DNA of 64,000 nt from Megaustenia siamemsis (GCA_032433765.1 JAVIAB010000101.1:65443640-65507639); one strand, 5' to 3'. Shown: positions 1 through 12,164, numbered from the stretch's first letter. Notes: generated by a model from the letters alone, not told the origin. A program made the numbers and translations.

Positions 1-742
1 CATTAACTTTGATTAGAATTTCTACAATTTCTTTATTACCAGTTCTAGCACTCAAATGTAGTGGAGTGTGTTTATAATTGTCTCTAGCATCAACATTAGC
101 TCCAGCTGCGAGAAGAGCTTCAACGATGTCCGTATGTCCAACATCCACACTCAAATGAAGTGGAGTTTGGTTATTGTTATCCTCAGCATTTACATTAGCT
201 TTAGCTTTCAAAAGAATTTCACAAATATTTCTATAACCATTTTTACAACTAAAATGTAGTGGTGTTCGCTTACAAATGTCACCAGGATCAACATTAGTTC
301 CAGCGTTGAGAAGAATTTCAACAATCTCCCTACATCCATTATCAGCACACAAATGTAGTGACGTTTGATTAAAGATGTCTTTAGCTTCAACATCAGCACC
401 AGCTTTGAGAAAGATCTTCACAAGTTCTATGTCCTGAATTTCAACAGCCAAGTGTAATAACGACTTGTTGAAGCTATTTCTCTTATTGACATAAGCAGCT
501 GCAATGGGAATAATGTTAACATCACTGTTATAGCCAACTGCAGAAATTGAAAATAATTTGTCCTGGCCGTCACCCTTATTTGGATTGATATTTGTGAGTC
601 TCTTGTAATAATTAATAAACTCTTTATGATTTTCTAAGATCTTGATTCCTTTATTCATTAGAAACATCATCAACCTTAAAGCAAGAGGCTTGCCATACAT
701 ATTTCTGATTACCAAAGGACATTGTCTTGATAATTCATCCAT
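1..742 (-). CDS. ANK1: ankyrin-repeat protein, 3' end beyond window
   Basis: An uninterrupted reading frame starts at an ATG at 742-740 and stays open to the left edge (about 247 codons), so the C-terminus lies outside the window. Residues 1-100 form a non-ankyrin N-terminal domain (starts MDELSRQ; contains KGIKILENHKEF), ending in a segment like IPIAAAYVNKR. From about residue 110 there are at least four 33-residue ankyrin repeats with the usual TPLHLS, IVEILL and AGANV signatures. The same N-terminal layout is seen in ANK2, ANK3 and ANK4, which is why this ATG was chosen. Ankyrin repeats bind proteins; no enzymatic domain, signal peptide or membrane span is visible, so a cytosolic scaffold is likely but the partner is unknown. 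No frameshift is seen, unlike the three paralogues. An intron-containing 3' part cannot be excluded. Confidence 0.85.
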   Translation of the reverse strand, partial: MDELSRQCPLVIRNMYGKPLALRLMMFLMNKGIKILENHKEFINYYKRLTNINPNKGDGQDKLFSISAVGYNSDVNIIPIAAAYVNKRNSFNKSLLHLAVEIQDIELVKIFLKAGADVEAKDIFNQTSLHLCADNGCREIVEILLNAGTNVDPGDICKRTPLHFSCKNGYRNICEILLKAKANVNAEDNNNQTPLHLSVDVGHTDIVEALLAAGANVDARDNYKHTPLHLSARTGNKEIVEILIKVN

Positions 743-789
743 CTTGTAGAGGTGTTAATAATGTGTGCTTATGTTAAATCCACATCTGT

Positions 790-1185
790 TGACAAACAAA
801 AGCACAGAAGTAATAGTTGTTTAAAAATACAATATTCAGAAGTAATGGTTGTTTTAATAAAAAGAACACTAAGCAACAGCTGCCTCTATAATAAAAACAC
901 AGAAGTTGTGGCAGTTTCAAGAATAGAGAGGTAATCGTTTTTTAGAAAGAAAAACAATTTCTAAATAAGTGCTGCTTCAAATAAATGAACAAAAAACTAT
1001 AGCTGTTTCACATTACAGAAACACATAAAAGTTATAGTTGTCTCAAAAAGAAAAAAAAGACAGAAATAACAGTTGACTCAGTAATAAGAATACAAAAGTA
1101 AAACCCTGGCTATAGCAAAAACACAGAGGTTTATGTATCTCTCAAATAACAAAAGCGCAAAGCAGTGGTCTCAGAGAAACTGACA
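790..1185. repeat. Degenerate minisatellite upstream of ANK1
   Basis: Imperfect units of roughly 33-40 bases recur, each resembling ACACAGAAGTAATAGTTGTT followed by an A-rich spacer. About ten diverged copies can be followed from 790 to 1185, starting about 50 bases upstream of the ANK1 start codon. Confidence 0.55.
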
Positions 1186-1189
1186 AGAA

Positions 1190-3190
1190 CATACAACTAA
1201 TAATATTAATATTCCAGAATATTATTTTTCAGTCCTGTATTTCAATATCTGTTTTATTATTTTGTGTCCATGTTTCTGTACTTAACAATAAATGTAGGCC
1301 TACAATTCTATTGTTTTCAAATTTAGTCATGACGTTATTTGCTTTGTTGTGAGTATACAAATTATGTTAAAAATGATATAGTCATTCTTATTTTGTTAAT
1401 TATCTTGCATTTTCATTTACTTGTTACGACATATGCCATGATATTGCCATGCAGGTTGTATGAAATAGCATTGTTTATTATCATAATTTTAGTCATTAAT
1501 ATGTATATCCAATTCATATTCTCTGCTTTTCTTACTGACCTCATTAACTAGATAATTGGCATATCTTAGGTTGCTCATTATACATAGTGCCATTCATTTT
1601 CAAGCTAGACCACTCTAAAATGATATGATGTATTTAAAGATCTTCAAAGATATACATTTAACAGGCATAGGGACAGTATTAAGGGGCAGCCTTGCCTGCA
1701 CTCCTCTATTCCCAGTACAGGTTACATATCAGTCTTGTGACTGCATCATCAAGATTTTAGACGTATATCATTCAATCATTCTATAATTTGTTTATGATGG
1801 ATGAACTCTGTCAAATTTGTTGGCGTAATCTGTAAAGCATGCATAAAGTGGTTTGTTTACTTCTGTGTATTTTATTGTTCAATTCTTATGCAGAAGATAG
1901 TTTCTTTTGTCCTACAGTTTTTCTTGAATCCAAATTATAATTTTTGTAACTCCATATTTATTTTATTTTGATTCTAACTTGTATAACTTAAAGTACAATT
2001 TTTGTAACATCTTTCTTCAAAATGTTTGTTTTAAAATCACAGCAAAGCCACAGTGCCAATCTTCTCAGGTAAGGCAATAAATACTGAGAGCTATAGCTCA
2101 AAGGTGTGTACTCTATGTTATATATATATATCACATTATATATATGGATCACTTCAGTGTCCAAATCTTTTAATGCTGTTATCACCTCTACATGTATAAT
2201 GTCAAGGCAAGCAACTATTTTTTTTCATTGTTTTTATAGCCTTCTCCATATACGATTTTTAGATTCTAAAACATGGCACATATTCAATAATTGGTTTATT
2301 TTCTTTTCGCTTGTTACTGTTAAACAGATGAACCTTCTTTGCTTGTTTTACTTTTATTGGTTTCTTACATTTATTAAAGTATCTATAGGCATCCCTTTAA
2401 ATTATTTTCTCCTCCATGGCTTCTAATTTCAGAAATGTCTGATTGAACAAACCTGTTTTAGCTTCTCTGCCAAAACTGCATGTTTCATTATCTACACCGG
2501 TATATTGACTGGTGTTTTTTGATGGACTTCTTTCATTCATTATTTTTTTTTCAAGATAAATTCATATGTCCATTATAAAAAAACAATTACTTTTATTTTT
2601 AGGAATGATGTCATTGGATGTTTATATACTTGTCTTTATGCACTACCATTTGGTTGTAATTTCTTCATCCAGATTTTCTCTTCTGTAATGGTCTATCCTT
2701 TCTTCAAACAGCCTTCGATGTGTATTCTTTACTTGTACAATGTACTGTATAAGAATATTTAGTTCATTTTTGTTTACTTAAAACTGTTACATCTAGAGGT
2801 GCTATTTGTGAATTATTCTTGTCTGTAGTTCCTTATTTGATGCTCAGCTAGATCATAACAGTACAATGATGATCTGATCCGCTGTTGTGTATGTTTTAGC
2901 ATTAGACACTGTTTACAAATCTATATAATAATCTTTGATCATTATGAATCTGTTTCTCACTTTTGTCACCAGTTTTTTCATTTGTTTACAGTCTTCTTTA
3001 AAATATATATTGTATAATATTAATTTGTTTTCTTCACAAAATTCACTATTTTCTCATCTTATGTTAATTTTTACTAGCAGATCTATTTTCCAATTATGTT
3101 CTTATATATACCAATTCATTTTTTTAACCTACTCATTCTTGTCACCCATGAAAATTAAAATGTCAGTGTCATTAAAATGACTTGTTTCAT
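1190..3190. other. AT-rich stretch, no gene seen
   Basis: Short open frames here are T-rich and look random. I see no splice-consistent exons, no known protein motifs and no clear repeat structure apart from short AT runs near 2125-2145. Confidence 0.5.
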
Positions 3191-3194
3191 AATA

Positions 3195-4258
3195 TTTCCT
3201 TCTTCTTTTTCATCTTCTTCTTCTTTCCTTCCTCATTTGCCTTTCTGAGTTGAGGGAAGATATAATTTGTGGTCTTTACTCTTTTGTTCGCCTCTGCTGC
3301 TGTTATGCTTCCTAGTGATTCTCCTATTCCATCAATCCATCTTTTTCATGGCCGGCCATTGGGTCTGGTATTCTCACAACGTTTGTTGAAGACTATTGTG
3401 TTGTGTTGTGATCTTTCTGCTTTGTCACGTGACCAAACCATTTTATCTGTTGCTTCCTTATATATTCTATGGCAGGGGCAATTCCTAGCTTTTTCCTTAG
3501 TTCTTAATTTCTAATCTTATCTCTCAGATTGTTTCCTGTCATTCGTCTAACACATTTCATCTCTGCAGATGTTATTTTCTTATTGTTCTTGCATCTAGGG
3601 TCCAGGTCTGGCATTGGTAGCACAACGTTCTGATGAAGATTGTATTGTATAGTGCTCGTTTTGCCTGTAGCGTTATTTCCTTGTTGGACAATAGTGGTGA
3701 TAACTGTCCGATGATTTGACAAGCTTTGTTGCATCTTGATTTTATCTCTGCTGTTTGTGAATTATCGTTTGTCATTAGACTTCCTAGGTATTTTAATTCC
3801 TCTACTTGTTTTAGTTGTCTGCCTTCTATAGTTATGTTGATGTTCTGTTTTTTTTTTTTTTTGGTGACATTCATGACTTCTGTTTTGTTGATGTTAATTT
3901 TCATGTTATATTTTGTGCCAGTGCTGTTGAGTTTGTTTAAAGTGTTCTTGTAGGTCTTCTATTGTTTCATGTATTAGCGCCTGATCGTCTGCAAATAAAA
4001 GCTCGTTGATCTCCTCTGTCTCTAATTGGCTGGCTAACTTGCATATATAGTCCATGTATATAATAAACAGTAGGGGAAATAGTACACTCCATTTCTTACA
4101 CATGATCTTACTTCAAAGTAGTTGGTGTAGCCTGCTGCTGTTCTGACCCTGCAGCTGTTGTTGATGTAGAGACTTTTAATTAGGTTGGTTAAATGTTGGC
4201 TTACTCCATATGTTGTTAGTATCTCCCACAGTTGTTCTCTGTCTACTCTGAAAGGTTT
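3195..4258 (-). pseudogene. LINE-B fragment (reverse transcriptase 3' half)
   Basis: Read on the minus strand this encodes the end of a LINE reverse transcriptase and the following C-terminal region. From 4258 down: an FRVDREQLWEIL segment, then IIYMDYICK, then LLFADDQALI around 3983-3995 (the catalytic FADD box), then KTEVMN, EELKYLGSL, and the LCYQCQTWTL and MKCVRRMTGNNLR segments typical of RTE-type LINE tails. The frame is broken several times, so it is a dead, 5'-truncated copy. A T-rich, CTT-rich 3' tail lies near 3195-3240. Related pieces occur at 12.6, 13.5, 15.8, 52.5 and 54.5 kb. Confidence 0.8.
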
Positions 4259-4261
4259 ATG

Positions 4262-4580
4262 TTGAAAGTATCAATGCTGACAAAATCAAACTAATGATAA
4301 ATGAGACATGAACATTGAAGGTATAGCAAAGCACACAATAAATGGAGAGGTGCTTCAAGTTACTGAAGTAGTCAAGTAATTCAAATAATTGGACTCCCTT
4401 TTTTCGAAGGTTTAAAATCAGAAGTATTAGAATTGCACAGCAATGGCAGCCCTGACAAAAGAATCATATGGAAAGCAAAAAAATTCTCAAGAACAAAGAT
4501 CAGATTATAAAGTTACTAGTTATGATTAGTTTAATGGCATCTGTATCTCTCTCTACAAGCTGGTGAAATGTAGACATACA
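4262..4580 (+). pseudogene. LINE-L remnant, strongly decayed
   Basis: A plus-strand stretch with multiple stops still reads like the region after the reverse transcriptase palm of RTE-type LINEs: ADKIKLMINET, an INGEVLQV segment, FKYLDSL, AMAALTKE and a YKLV end. It directly abuts LINE-B in opposite orientation. Confidence 0.5.
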
Positions 4581-4599
4581 CTACTCACTACTGTGGGTT

Positions 4600-5789
4600 G
4601 ACTCGATTGCAGTTAGTCTCTTAGTTCCAAGTTGTCTTCTACAGGCTTGGAAAATGAATTTGTATTTTAGTAATAATAAATTATAGAAAGATCTAGCACA
4701 TAACATATTGTTATATATTTATTTAAGACCAGGAAGATCTTTATATATTTATTAAAGAAGTGGAAGTGTAATGAGTTCAGAATGAGAATCCAAGATCCAT
4801 TGTATATGATATAATATCAGCTTTACCGGATGCATTTGTATGCATCTTCGTGCATTTTTATGTCTCCTTTATCCCTTTCCTTTACTATGATCCATATAAC
4901 TTATTAAAAAATAATCTTACTGTTAACGATAAAAGACCTCATTTTAAAATTAAACGTTTAATATTTATATTATAATACATAAGATCTGAAGAAAATACTC
5001 GTGTACTGCAGGTCTTGCTGAAAACTAAACAAATGCTTACTACGTAAGAAGACTAAGAAACTTTTAACGGAATTACGATGTATATATTGTATATAATAGA
5101 GTAGCTGGTAAAAGACATGAACAAATTAGAACTACAACTTATCAAGCGAAACGAAGAAGACAAAACAAAATCTGAGAATAGACAAGACTTACTAAACTTT
5201 CGTTGAATATAACAATCCCAACGCTGACCCCACCGTCATAGTCGTGAAGGTTTTTTTTTTTTTTTTTTGGGGGGGGAGGGGGGTGTGGAGAAGGAGGGAA
5301 TGTGAAGGCTCTCGTTTCAAGTTTGTTTGAGTGTCAGTAATTGGGTGCCCCATCGACAACCAAGTACGTAGGTAAGGAAGGAATTAATCAGTCACTAGTC
5401 AATCACTAAATGAGTTAACAAATTTATATTGTCTCGTCAACATTTGTAAATTTCAAAGAAACTTCAGGACTAATTGCATAAGAAAACATTTTTCTTGGTA
5501 CTTACATTCAAAAGTTGCGAATCCTTGGAACAAATGCTGCTTTAATGTAACTTCAGTATTAGGTGACTGCTTAATTCCCCACTTCTAGCCCTTGGTCCAA
5601 ATCAGCGCTGACTGGAATTTATTTCAGTAAAAGCGATCCACAAATGGCCAAATGGTACGTCTGGTCTGGAATTCCCCAAGAGACAAATAATAATAATGAA
5701 TGAATATTATTATAGAGGGAAACTTCCGAGGCGATAATCAGTGATTCAATTCAGAGGAAGAGGTATGTTTACAGCACTCCGAAAAAATG
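4600..5789. other. Non-coding stretch with T-run/G-run
   Basis: No gene seen. An 18-base T run (5251-5268) is followed directly by G runs at 5269-5277 and 5279-5283. The G-rich block is a possible G-quadruplex and a likely place for assembly error. Confidence 0.5.
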
Positions 5790-5925
5790 ACAAATAATAA
5801 ACAACAGAAAAAAATATGGACCAAAGCAGGATCAAACCCGTAATCAGTGGCACAGCGCCTTGCCACGAAAAGCCAAACGCTAGGGAACACTGCCACTCGG
5901 CTAACTAAAGTGAATTGATTCGGGA
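5790..5925 (-). repeat. tRNA-derived SINE-like sequence
   Basis: On the minus strand an A-box-like TAGCCGAGTGGC (5892-5903) is followed by a B-box-like GGTTTGATCC (5829-5838), the internal promoter layout of RNA polymerase III genes. The sequence does not fold as a complete tRNA by eye and has no anticodon arm I trust, so a SINE head is more likely than a functional tRNA. Confidence 0.5.
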
Positions 5926-6184
5926 ATTCAACTCCCAATTCCCAACAGTTTATAAGAGATTTAAATGTTGCGGATAAATTCCTCAACTCACAATATCATC
6001 AATATGTAAACAAATATCAAGAATAATAAAAATGACGTGACTAATTATTTTCAGATTTCGTCTTCAAATCATTTGCTTTGTTGAGTTTAGTTTCAAAACC
6101 AAGAAGACTAATTATTATCTTCTATATTTTGTTGCGACCTTTCCGCCTCACGTTATGTATTTTAAAAATAATATCATTCTATCA

Positions 6185-6365
6185 TCACTAACAGACTGAC
6201 TAAGAAACTAACCAAGTAAACAACTACTTAACCAACTAATTAACTAATTGACATATAACTAAATACTTGACCAATTAATTAACTGAATGATAAACTAATT
6301 AAACAATTGATTAATTAACGGTGTAAGAAATTAAGTGCTTAACTAAGTAACTAACATATTAATTA
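6185..6365. repeat. Degenerate AACTAA/TTAACTAA simple repeat
   Basis: Successive variants of AACTAATTAACT fill about 180 bases just before the left end of the pogo-like transposon. Confidence 0.6.
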
Positions 6366-6750
6366 TAGAATTGATTTGTAGGGGAGAGTGGGGAGAAATG
6401 GACATGTGGGAGAATTGGACCCCCTCCTTTATCTCAAAAACTAATGGTCCATATTAATTTGGACCATAATGAAAAAACACTAACAGTATGAGATCATTTC
6501 TAGGAACAACATCCGGTTTCTTTAAGCCCGCGTGAATTTTCACAATTCGTGATCATATTTTTAGCAAGGAAAAAGTTGGGACTTTGAAGTCACATTGCAA
6601 GCTAAATTTTTGTTGCTGTTTTTCTGACTGCACGGTAAGTTATTTTATATACAGAATTACTATTTTCCTACGTAAATAATGTTCTTTATGCCAAAAAATT
6701 ATGAAATTTTAGAGTTTATGTGATTTTTTTCTATTTGAATATCTGTGACT

Positions 6751-6790
6751 GTGGGGAGAAATGGACCGTCATTGGACCATTTCTCCCCAC
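6751..6790. repeat. 17-bp-arm hairpin in transposon 5' region
   Basis: GTGGGGAGAAATGGACC (6751-6767) and its near-perfect inverted copy (6774-6790, one mismatch) flank a 6-base loop. The left arm also matches the subterminal copy at 6388-6403. This could be a transposase binding site; a role as transcription stop is less likely because it lies upstream of the gene. Confidence 0.75.
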
Positions 6791-6957
6791 ACATGAAACG
6801 GTTTCAGTATTGCATTATACATTAATCACAAATTATTTAAAAATCTGTTTAAACAAAATCTGTTCAATTTGTTTAAACAATTGAAGAAATACATTGAAAC
6901 TATATGAAACTTTCAATCTAAGCCTTTTTTATATGATGTTTTCTTTCCAGTCAAAAC

Positions 6958-8450
6958 ATGCCCCGTGTTTACCAGAGGAAAACAGATCAAGGAAAAGTAC
7001 CAGAGTCCATTATGAGAGCTGCAGTCACTGCCGTTACAGATGGCATGCCTGTTAGACAAGCCTCCAGGGAATATGCAATAGCCCGTACAACACTGCTAAA
7101 CAATATTAAAAAGTCAAAATTGTCGGTAATGAGACTCACTCCAAATTATCAGCACAGTCAGATTTTTAATCATGAGCAGGAAGAGAGTCTGGCCAATTAT
7201 CTTGATAAGTGTTCCAAAATGTTTCACGGACTAACTCCAAAAAATGTTCGTACTCTTGCCTTTGAAATGGCAACATTAAATCGTTTGAAATGTCCACAAA
7301 CGTGGAGTGAAAACTCAATGGCAGGTAGAGAATGGCTTTATGGCTTTCTGAGGCAACATCAAAAATTGTCAATAAGACAGCCAGAAGCAACATCATTGGC
7401 ACGAGCAACTGCATTTAACAGACACAATGTTGCAACATTTTTTAAATTACTACAAGTCTCTTATACAACTCTGAATGTAAGTGGGGCTCAGATTTACAAT
7501 CTTGATGAAACAGGTGTGACAACAGTACAAAATGTTCCTAGAGTCATTGCACCACGTGGTACCAAACAGGTTGGGCAAATTACATCAAGAGAGCGAGGTG
7601 AACTTGTCACAATGTGCTGCATTGTTTCTGCTACTGGAGACAGCTTGCCACCAGTGTTTGTGTTTCCAAGAAAATGTTTTAACACTTTATGTTAAATGGA
7701 GCGCCTGAAGGCTCTTTAGGACTTACCCACTCTTCAGGCTGGATGACAAGTGAAAATTTTTTGAAAGTGGTTGAACATATTATAAAATGTGTTAGACCTT
7801 CAGAGACATATCCCATTATTGTGATTATGGATAATCACGAAAGTCATATTTCATTTCCCGCTCTGGAGTTGGCAAAGCAGAACAATATTCATGTCATCAC
7901 TCTTCCACCACATACAAGCAACAAAATGCAACCATTGGATCGGACTGTCTTTGGACCCATGAAAGCAGCATTTAGCCATTTAGCAGATTCATGGATGATA
8001 AAGAATGTTGGAAACACCCTCTCCATCTATCAACTTGCAGAGCTTGGAGGTACCGCTTTTGTTAGGGCCTCTACCAAACAAAACATAATGTCTGGGTTCA
8101 AAGCTACTGGCATTTGGCCACTGGATCAAGATATTTTCAATGCTGAAGATTTTCTACCTTCTGACATCACAGACAGGCCTCAGATTACAGAAGCACCAGT
8201 AACTATTTCAATTAAGTCTAATTTAGACATGACTGATAAAAGGGCCTCAATCAGTGGTACTTCAAACTCTCTGTATTCATTAACAACATATCCAGTGTCT
8301 CCAAATGATGATGCCCCGGCAGAAGTTGTAACAGCGTTTTCTCCTCCTGAATTATTTAAAGGATATCCTAAGGCTGCCCCTCGTAAGGAAAGCAATCGAG
8401 GAAGAAAACGTGGAAAAACAATGCTGCCGACATCATCTCCAGCAATGATG
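6958..8450 (+). pseudogene. pogo/jerky-type DDE transposase, one frameshift
   Basis: The start ATG at 6958 opens MPRVYQRK, followed by a Psq-like helix-turn-helix (residues about 15-50, with PVRQASREYAI) and a CENP-B-type DNA-binding half (GREWLYGFLRQH, about residue 123). The DDE nuclease follows: first Asp in YNLDETG (7504-7506), second in IMDNHESH (7829-7831), third in MQPLDRTVF (7938-7940), giving the short second-to-third spacing of the pogo family. A single-base change near 7677-7683 (run TTTTAAC) shifts the frame, so the second half is open from about 7684 to 8525. Downstream of about 8450 the frame reads antisense ANK2. Product would cut and paste its own element in the nucleus; this copy is probably dead unless the shift is a sequence error. 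Confidence 0.85.
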
Positions 8451-8454
8451 GAAA

Positions 8455-10032
8455 TAAAAATGACCTTGTTTGTCCTAGAATATATCCAGCTGCGCATTCT
8501 GAATAATGTACTCGAAGGATTATAGTCAAATTTGACCCTTTGCTTTTCATTCATGTTATCTAAAACACTATAACCCCATTTGTTTTTTTTCTCAACAGAT
8601 GCACCAGCATGGAGTAGAAATTCAGTGACATCATCATGATGGAACTTTACAGACAAATGTAAAGGTGTTTCTTTGTTAGTGTCTTCAGACTCAATATTTG
8701 CTCCAGCATTGAAAAGTGTTTCAACAATTTCCTTGTGACCATATTTAGCACCCCAATGTAATGGAGTTTGCTTATCTGTATTTTTAACATCAACATTAGC
8801 TCCAGCTTTGAGAAACATTTCAATAGTTCCTTTACTACCTGACCTTGCACACCAATGTAGAGGGGTTTTCTTAAAATTATCTTCAGCATTAACATTACAT
8901 CCAGCTTTGATGAGCATTTCAACAACATCTTTTTGACCATGTCTAGCACTCCAATGTACAGGTGTTTGTTTATCAATGTCTTCAGTATTAACACTTGCTC
9001 CAGATTTGAGAAGAATTTCTAAAATTTCGACTTGATTTGTTTGAGCACTCAAGAGTAATGGGTTTTTGTTAAAATTATCTACGGCATTAACATTAGCCTT
9101 ATTTTGTAGAAGAATACCCAACATTTTTTTAAACCTTTCCTGGCACTTAAATGTAGGAGAGTTTGTTGATCATTATCTTCAGTATTAACATTACCTCCAG
9201 CTTCAAGAAGTATTTCAACAATTTCTGTAAAACCATTCTTTGCACTCCAGTACAGCGGAGTTTCTTTATTATTATCTTCAGCATTGACATTAGCTCCAGC
9301 TTTGAGAAGCTTTTCAACAATTTCTGGAAAACCATTCCTTGCACTCCAGTATAGTGGAGTTTCTTTATTATTATCTCCAGCGTTGACATTAGCTCCAGCT
9401 TTGAGAAGCTTTTCAACAATTTCTGTAAAACCATTTCTTGCACTCCAATATAGTGGAGTTTTTTTATTATTACCTTCAGCATTGACATTAGCTCCAGCGT
9501 TGAGAAGTTGTTCAACAGTTTCTGTAAAACCATTCCTTGCACTCAAATATAGGGGAGTTTTTTTAATACTATTTTCAGCATTAACATTAGCTCCAGCTTT
9601 GAGGAGAATATCAACAATGGTTGTATAACCTTTTGCAGCACTCAAATGTAGTGGTCCTTCATTACACTCGTTTTTAGCATTGACATTACCTCCAGCTTTG
9701 ATAAAGATGTCCACAAACTCACTTTCCCCCAAAGTTGCACTCAAGTGTAATGGAGTCTCATTTTTGAATGTCACTCTTCTGTTAACGTAGACTTCTGCAA
9801 TGGCAAGAATGTCAACATTTTTATCAGTCTGAAAAATAGAAAGTGACGATTTGTCCTGAGAGTCATCCTTATCTACCTTGATCTTTGTCAGTTTCTCTAG
9901 ATTAAAAATAATTACTTCATGATCCTCTAAGATCTTGAAGCCTCTTTTATGTAAAAACTTTAGAATTTGGTAAACCAGAATTTCATTATTGTTGCTACTA
10001 ATAACAGGTTGTTGTCTTGTCACATCAGCCAT
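8455..10032 (-). pseudogene. ANK2: ankyrin-repeat gene, frameshifted and truncated
   Basis: The frame starts at the ATG at 10032-10030 (MADVTRQQ). Residues 1-90 are the family N-terminal domain (KRGFKILEDHEVI, then VDILAIAEVYVNRR), followed by about fourteen 33-residue ankyrin repeats. The first nine are in one frame down to about 9131. A run of seven T (9124-9130; A on the coding strand), one short of what the frame needs, then moves the rest into another frame, which continues to about 8455. After the repeats the segment TLFRMRSWIYSRTNK matches KLFKLRNWIFTKTN of ANK3 and ANK4, then homology ends where the pogo-like element begins. The gene is thus broken twice: once by an indel (possible sequencing error) and once by the transposon. 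Function would be protein binding; partner unknown. Confidence 0.85.
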
Positions 10033-10049
10033 CTTGAAGAGAATTATCA

Positions 10050-10990
10050 AAATTTGCTATGCTAATGCCGGATCTGTTTACAAATATTAGAAACACATTT
10101 ACAGTAAACTCCGGTCATTGATCAAAAATACAAAACAGCTTTCTCTGTGATATTTCCTTGGGGTGTGCCTTGCTCATGCAATGTCTAAATTATATATTTG
10201 TTGACAGATAATTTGAGTTTTTAGACTCAAAGTTTCCACTTTTATTTTACAAGTTCAGATATGATTTAGTCATCCACAAAATGTGTTGAAATTTGTTGAG
10301 AAAAGGGTTCTTGCACTACTTTTCATGGTTCATTATATTTTATCATTTAAGTAACAATTACTGAAATCTCCATCTCAAATCCATTCCTAATGTGACTTCT
10401 GCTGATATTTTTTATAGCTGCACCACATCTTCATGAAGATGAGAAATCTTGCCACTAGATTTGAGTCACACTAACCTGAAAATAGATTTAATTTATTCAA
10501 CATTAATATTGTCATAATTATAAGGAGCTAATATTCAGTAAACCATTGATTTGTTGATTGAGGCAAGTTTTTCTTTTACTTTTCTTTCTATTTTGTTGCT
10601 GAGTTGTTTTTTTTCAAAATAGAGAACATGCTAAAATATAGAACTTTTCCTCTAATTGAAGACAATAAATACCTAGATGAAAAATATAAATAAGAGTTTT
10701 TTTTATTATTTTGTATGCAGAAAAAATTGGAGCAGTATTAGCCAATTTATGTTGACCACACTTGACTTTCACAGAGAAAACAAATGGATTTATTATAATA
10801 AATATTCTCATATTAGTAACATTTTTCATATAGACAAAAATTAAGTAGGCCACTTTGTAATCAAAACAGAAGTAAGACAGAAGTGTAAACTATTCTCTCT
10901 ACTGTTTATTACTTACATTAGTAATATGAGAGATACTATTCAATACAGGTAGCAAATACAACATGAAAATAAAGGGAAAAGAAATAATAT
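10050..10990. other. AT-rich intergenic stretch, nothing recognised
   Basis: This is the region upstream of ANK2. I see no open frame with known motifs and no repeat. It would contain the ANK2 promoter, but no convincing core promoter element can be named by eye. Confidence 0.45.
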
Positions 10991-10994
10991 TCAT

Positions 10995-11278
10995 CACTAA
11001 AAATAAAAGCTCCTGTGTGTTATCAGGGCCTCATTATGTGGGAAGTAAAGAATAGTGACACTGTGACCTTCCAGGCATGTCGTAAGAGGCGACTAAGGAG
11101 ATTGATCGATGGCTTGACAAGCTATCATTGTAAAAAGTTTTGTTATGGAAACAGCGCCATATATTTTAGAGCAGTGATCTCTGCAATAAGTGCCATTTTG
11201 GCACACAGGGTTTCTGTTTTTGAGATTGTGGTTCTGCCCTATGTACCGTATTCAATTCATAAGGGCAATAGATAGAAA
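10995..11278 (+). repeat. SINE-like repeat, copy 1
   Basis: About 270 bases closely match 12775-13047 (same strand). Shared blocks include CAGGGCCTCATTATG, AATAGTGACACTGTGACC, TAAGAGGCGACTAAG and TTTTTGAGATTGTGGTTC, ending in an ATAGATAG-type tail. No protein is encoded. Confidence 0.75.
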
Positions 11279-11597
11279 AATAAAAGAACATTAACATAAT
11301 GATACATGATAAGCAAACAGTAAAAAGAAACAATATAATTTCTAACAATAGAAAGAGTTAAAATGTCTAGGAAATCTTGAGATGTGCAATATTTCATAAG
11401 CATTTGAAATAGACTCTATAGAGGCAATAAAGTTTAAATCATTGGACAAATGTAACTGTTGTAGTATTTAGTAATGTAGGCCAAACATTTTATTATGAGA
11501 TACTGGTAAGAAAAAATGTTCATATGTTATGCCTGTATGCTACTGACATAACACACATTAGATATTATTTAGGAAAGAGAGAACGTTTCTTTGTCTT

Positions 11598-12120
11598 CTT
11601 CCTTCACTCCCTGTGAAGCATAGGTCTTCAACAAACACTTTCCAAACCATTTTTTTTCTTGCAATTCTTTTAAGATCATTCCATGTTGTTTCCATCATCT
11701 TCATCTCTGTTTCCACCTGTCTTCTCCAGGAATATTTTGGTCTTCCTCTTTGCCCTTTCCCTTGGGGATTCCAAAAAAGGCCCTGTCATGTAATACTCTC
11801 AGTTGGATTCTGCAGTGTGTGTCCTATCCAGCTTCATTGTATCTCTGTCCACTGGTACTTGACTAGTACTTTTCCATAATTCTATGTTAGTGATTTTGTC
11901 TTGCCATTTCCAACATTCTATTCTGTGCAAGCATTCATTAATGAAGGCCTGTATCTTCATGATTGTCTTTTTGTTGTTCTCCATGTTTCACAGCCATATA
12001 ATAAGACTGACTTAACATTGGAGATGAAAAGTTTTATTTTTGTATTTAACCCAAATTTCTTTGGATTTCCATGTTTCCCAGTGCAACGAAGGCTTCTCTA
12101 TGAAAATGTTTGCACCAATA
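11598..12120 (-). pseudogene. LINE-G 3' fragment, copy 1
   Basis: The minus strand reads like the C-terminal end of a LINE polyprotein (MENNKKTIMKIQAFINECL, WKWQDKITNIELW, then a GKGQRGRPKY-like Lys/Arg-rich stretch). It is about 80 percent similar by eye to 23996-24630 in the same orientation. Confidence 0.65.
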
Positions 12121-12164
12121 TAATTAATTTGGTATTGTCACAACACATCTTTGATATTGATTAA

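Larger units (their letters stand above)
6376..8455 (+). mobile_element. pogo/Tigger-like DNA transposon, right end lost
   Basis: The left end probably begins after TGTA near 6378 with a G-rich end, and the motif GTGGGGAGAAATGGAC occurs at 6388-6403 and again, direct and inverted, at 6751-6790. The transposase follows at 6958. No matching right end is found: transposase-like sequence stops near 8450, where it meets the C-terminal coding part of ANK2 on the other strand. The element therefore looks 3'-truncated or deleted at that junction. Confidence 0.7.

Noticed and set aside
2106..3180. Several Phe/Leu-rich frames that look like membrane proteins
   Set aside because: Consistent with T-rich non-coding DNA; no splice or start context and no conserved motif.
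9147..9628. Long shadow frames across ankyrin repeats on both strands
   Set aside because: They follow the 99-bp periodicity of the repeats; the ankyrin frame is the meaningful one.
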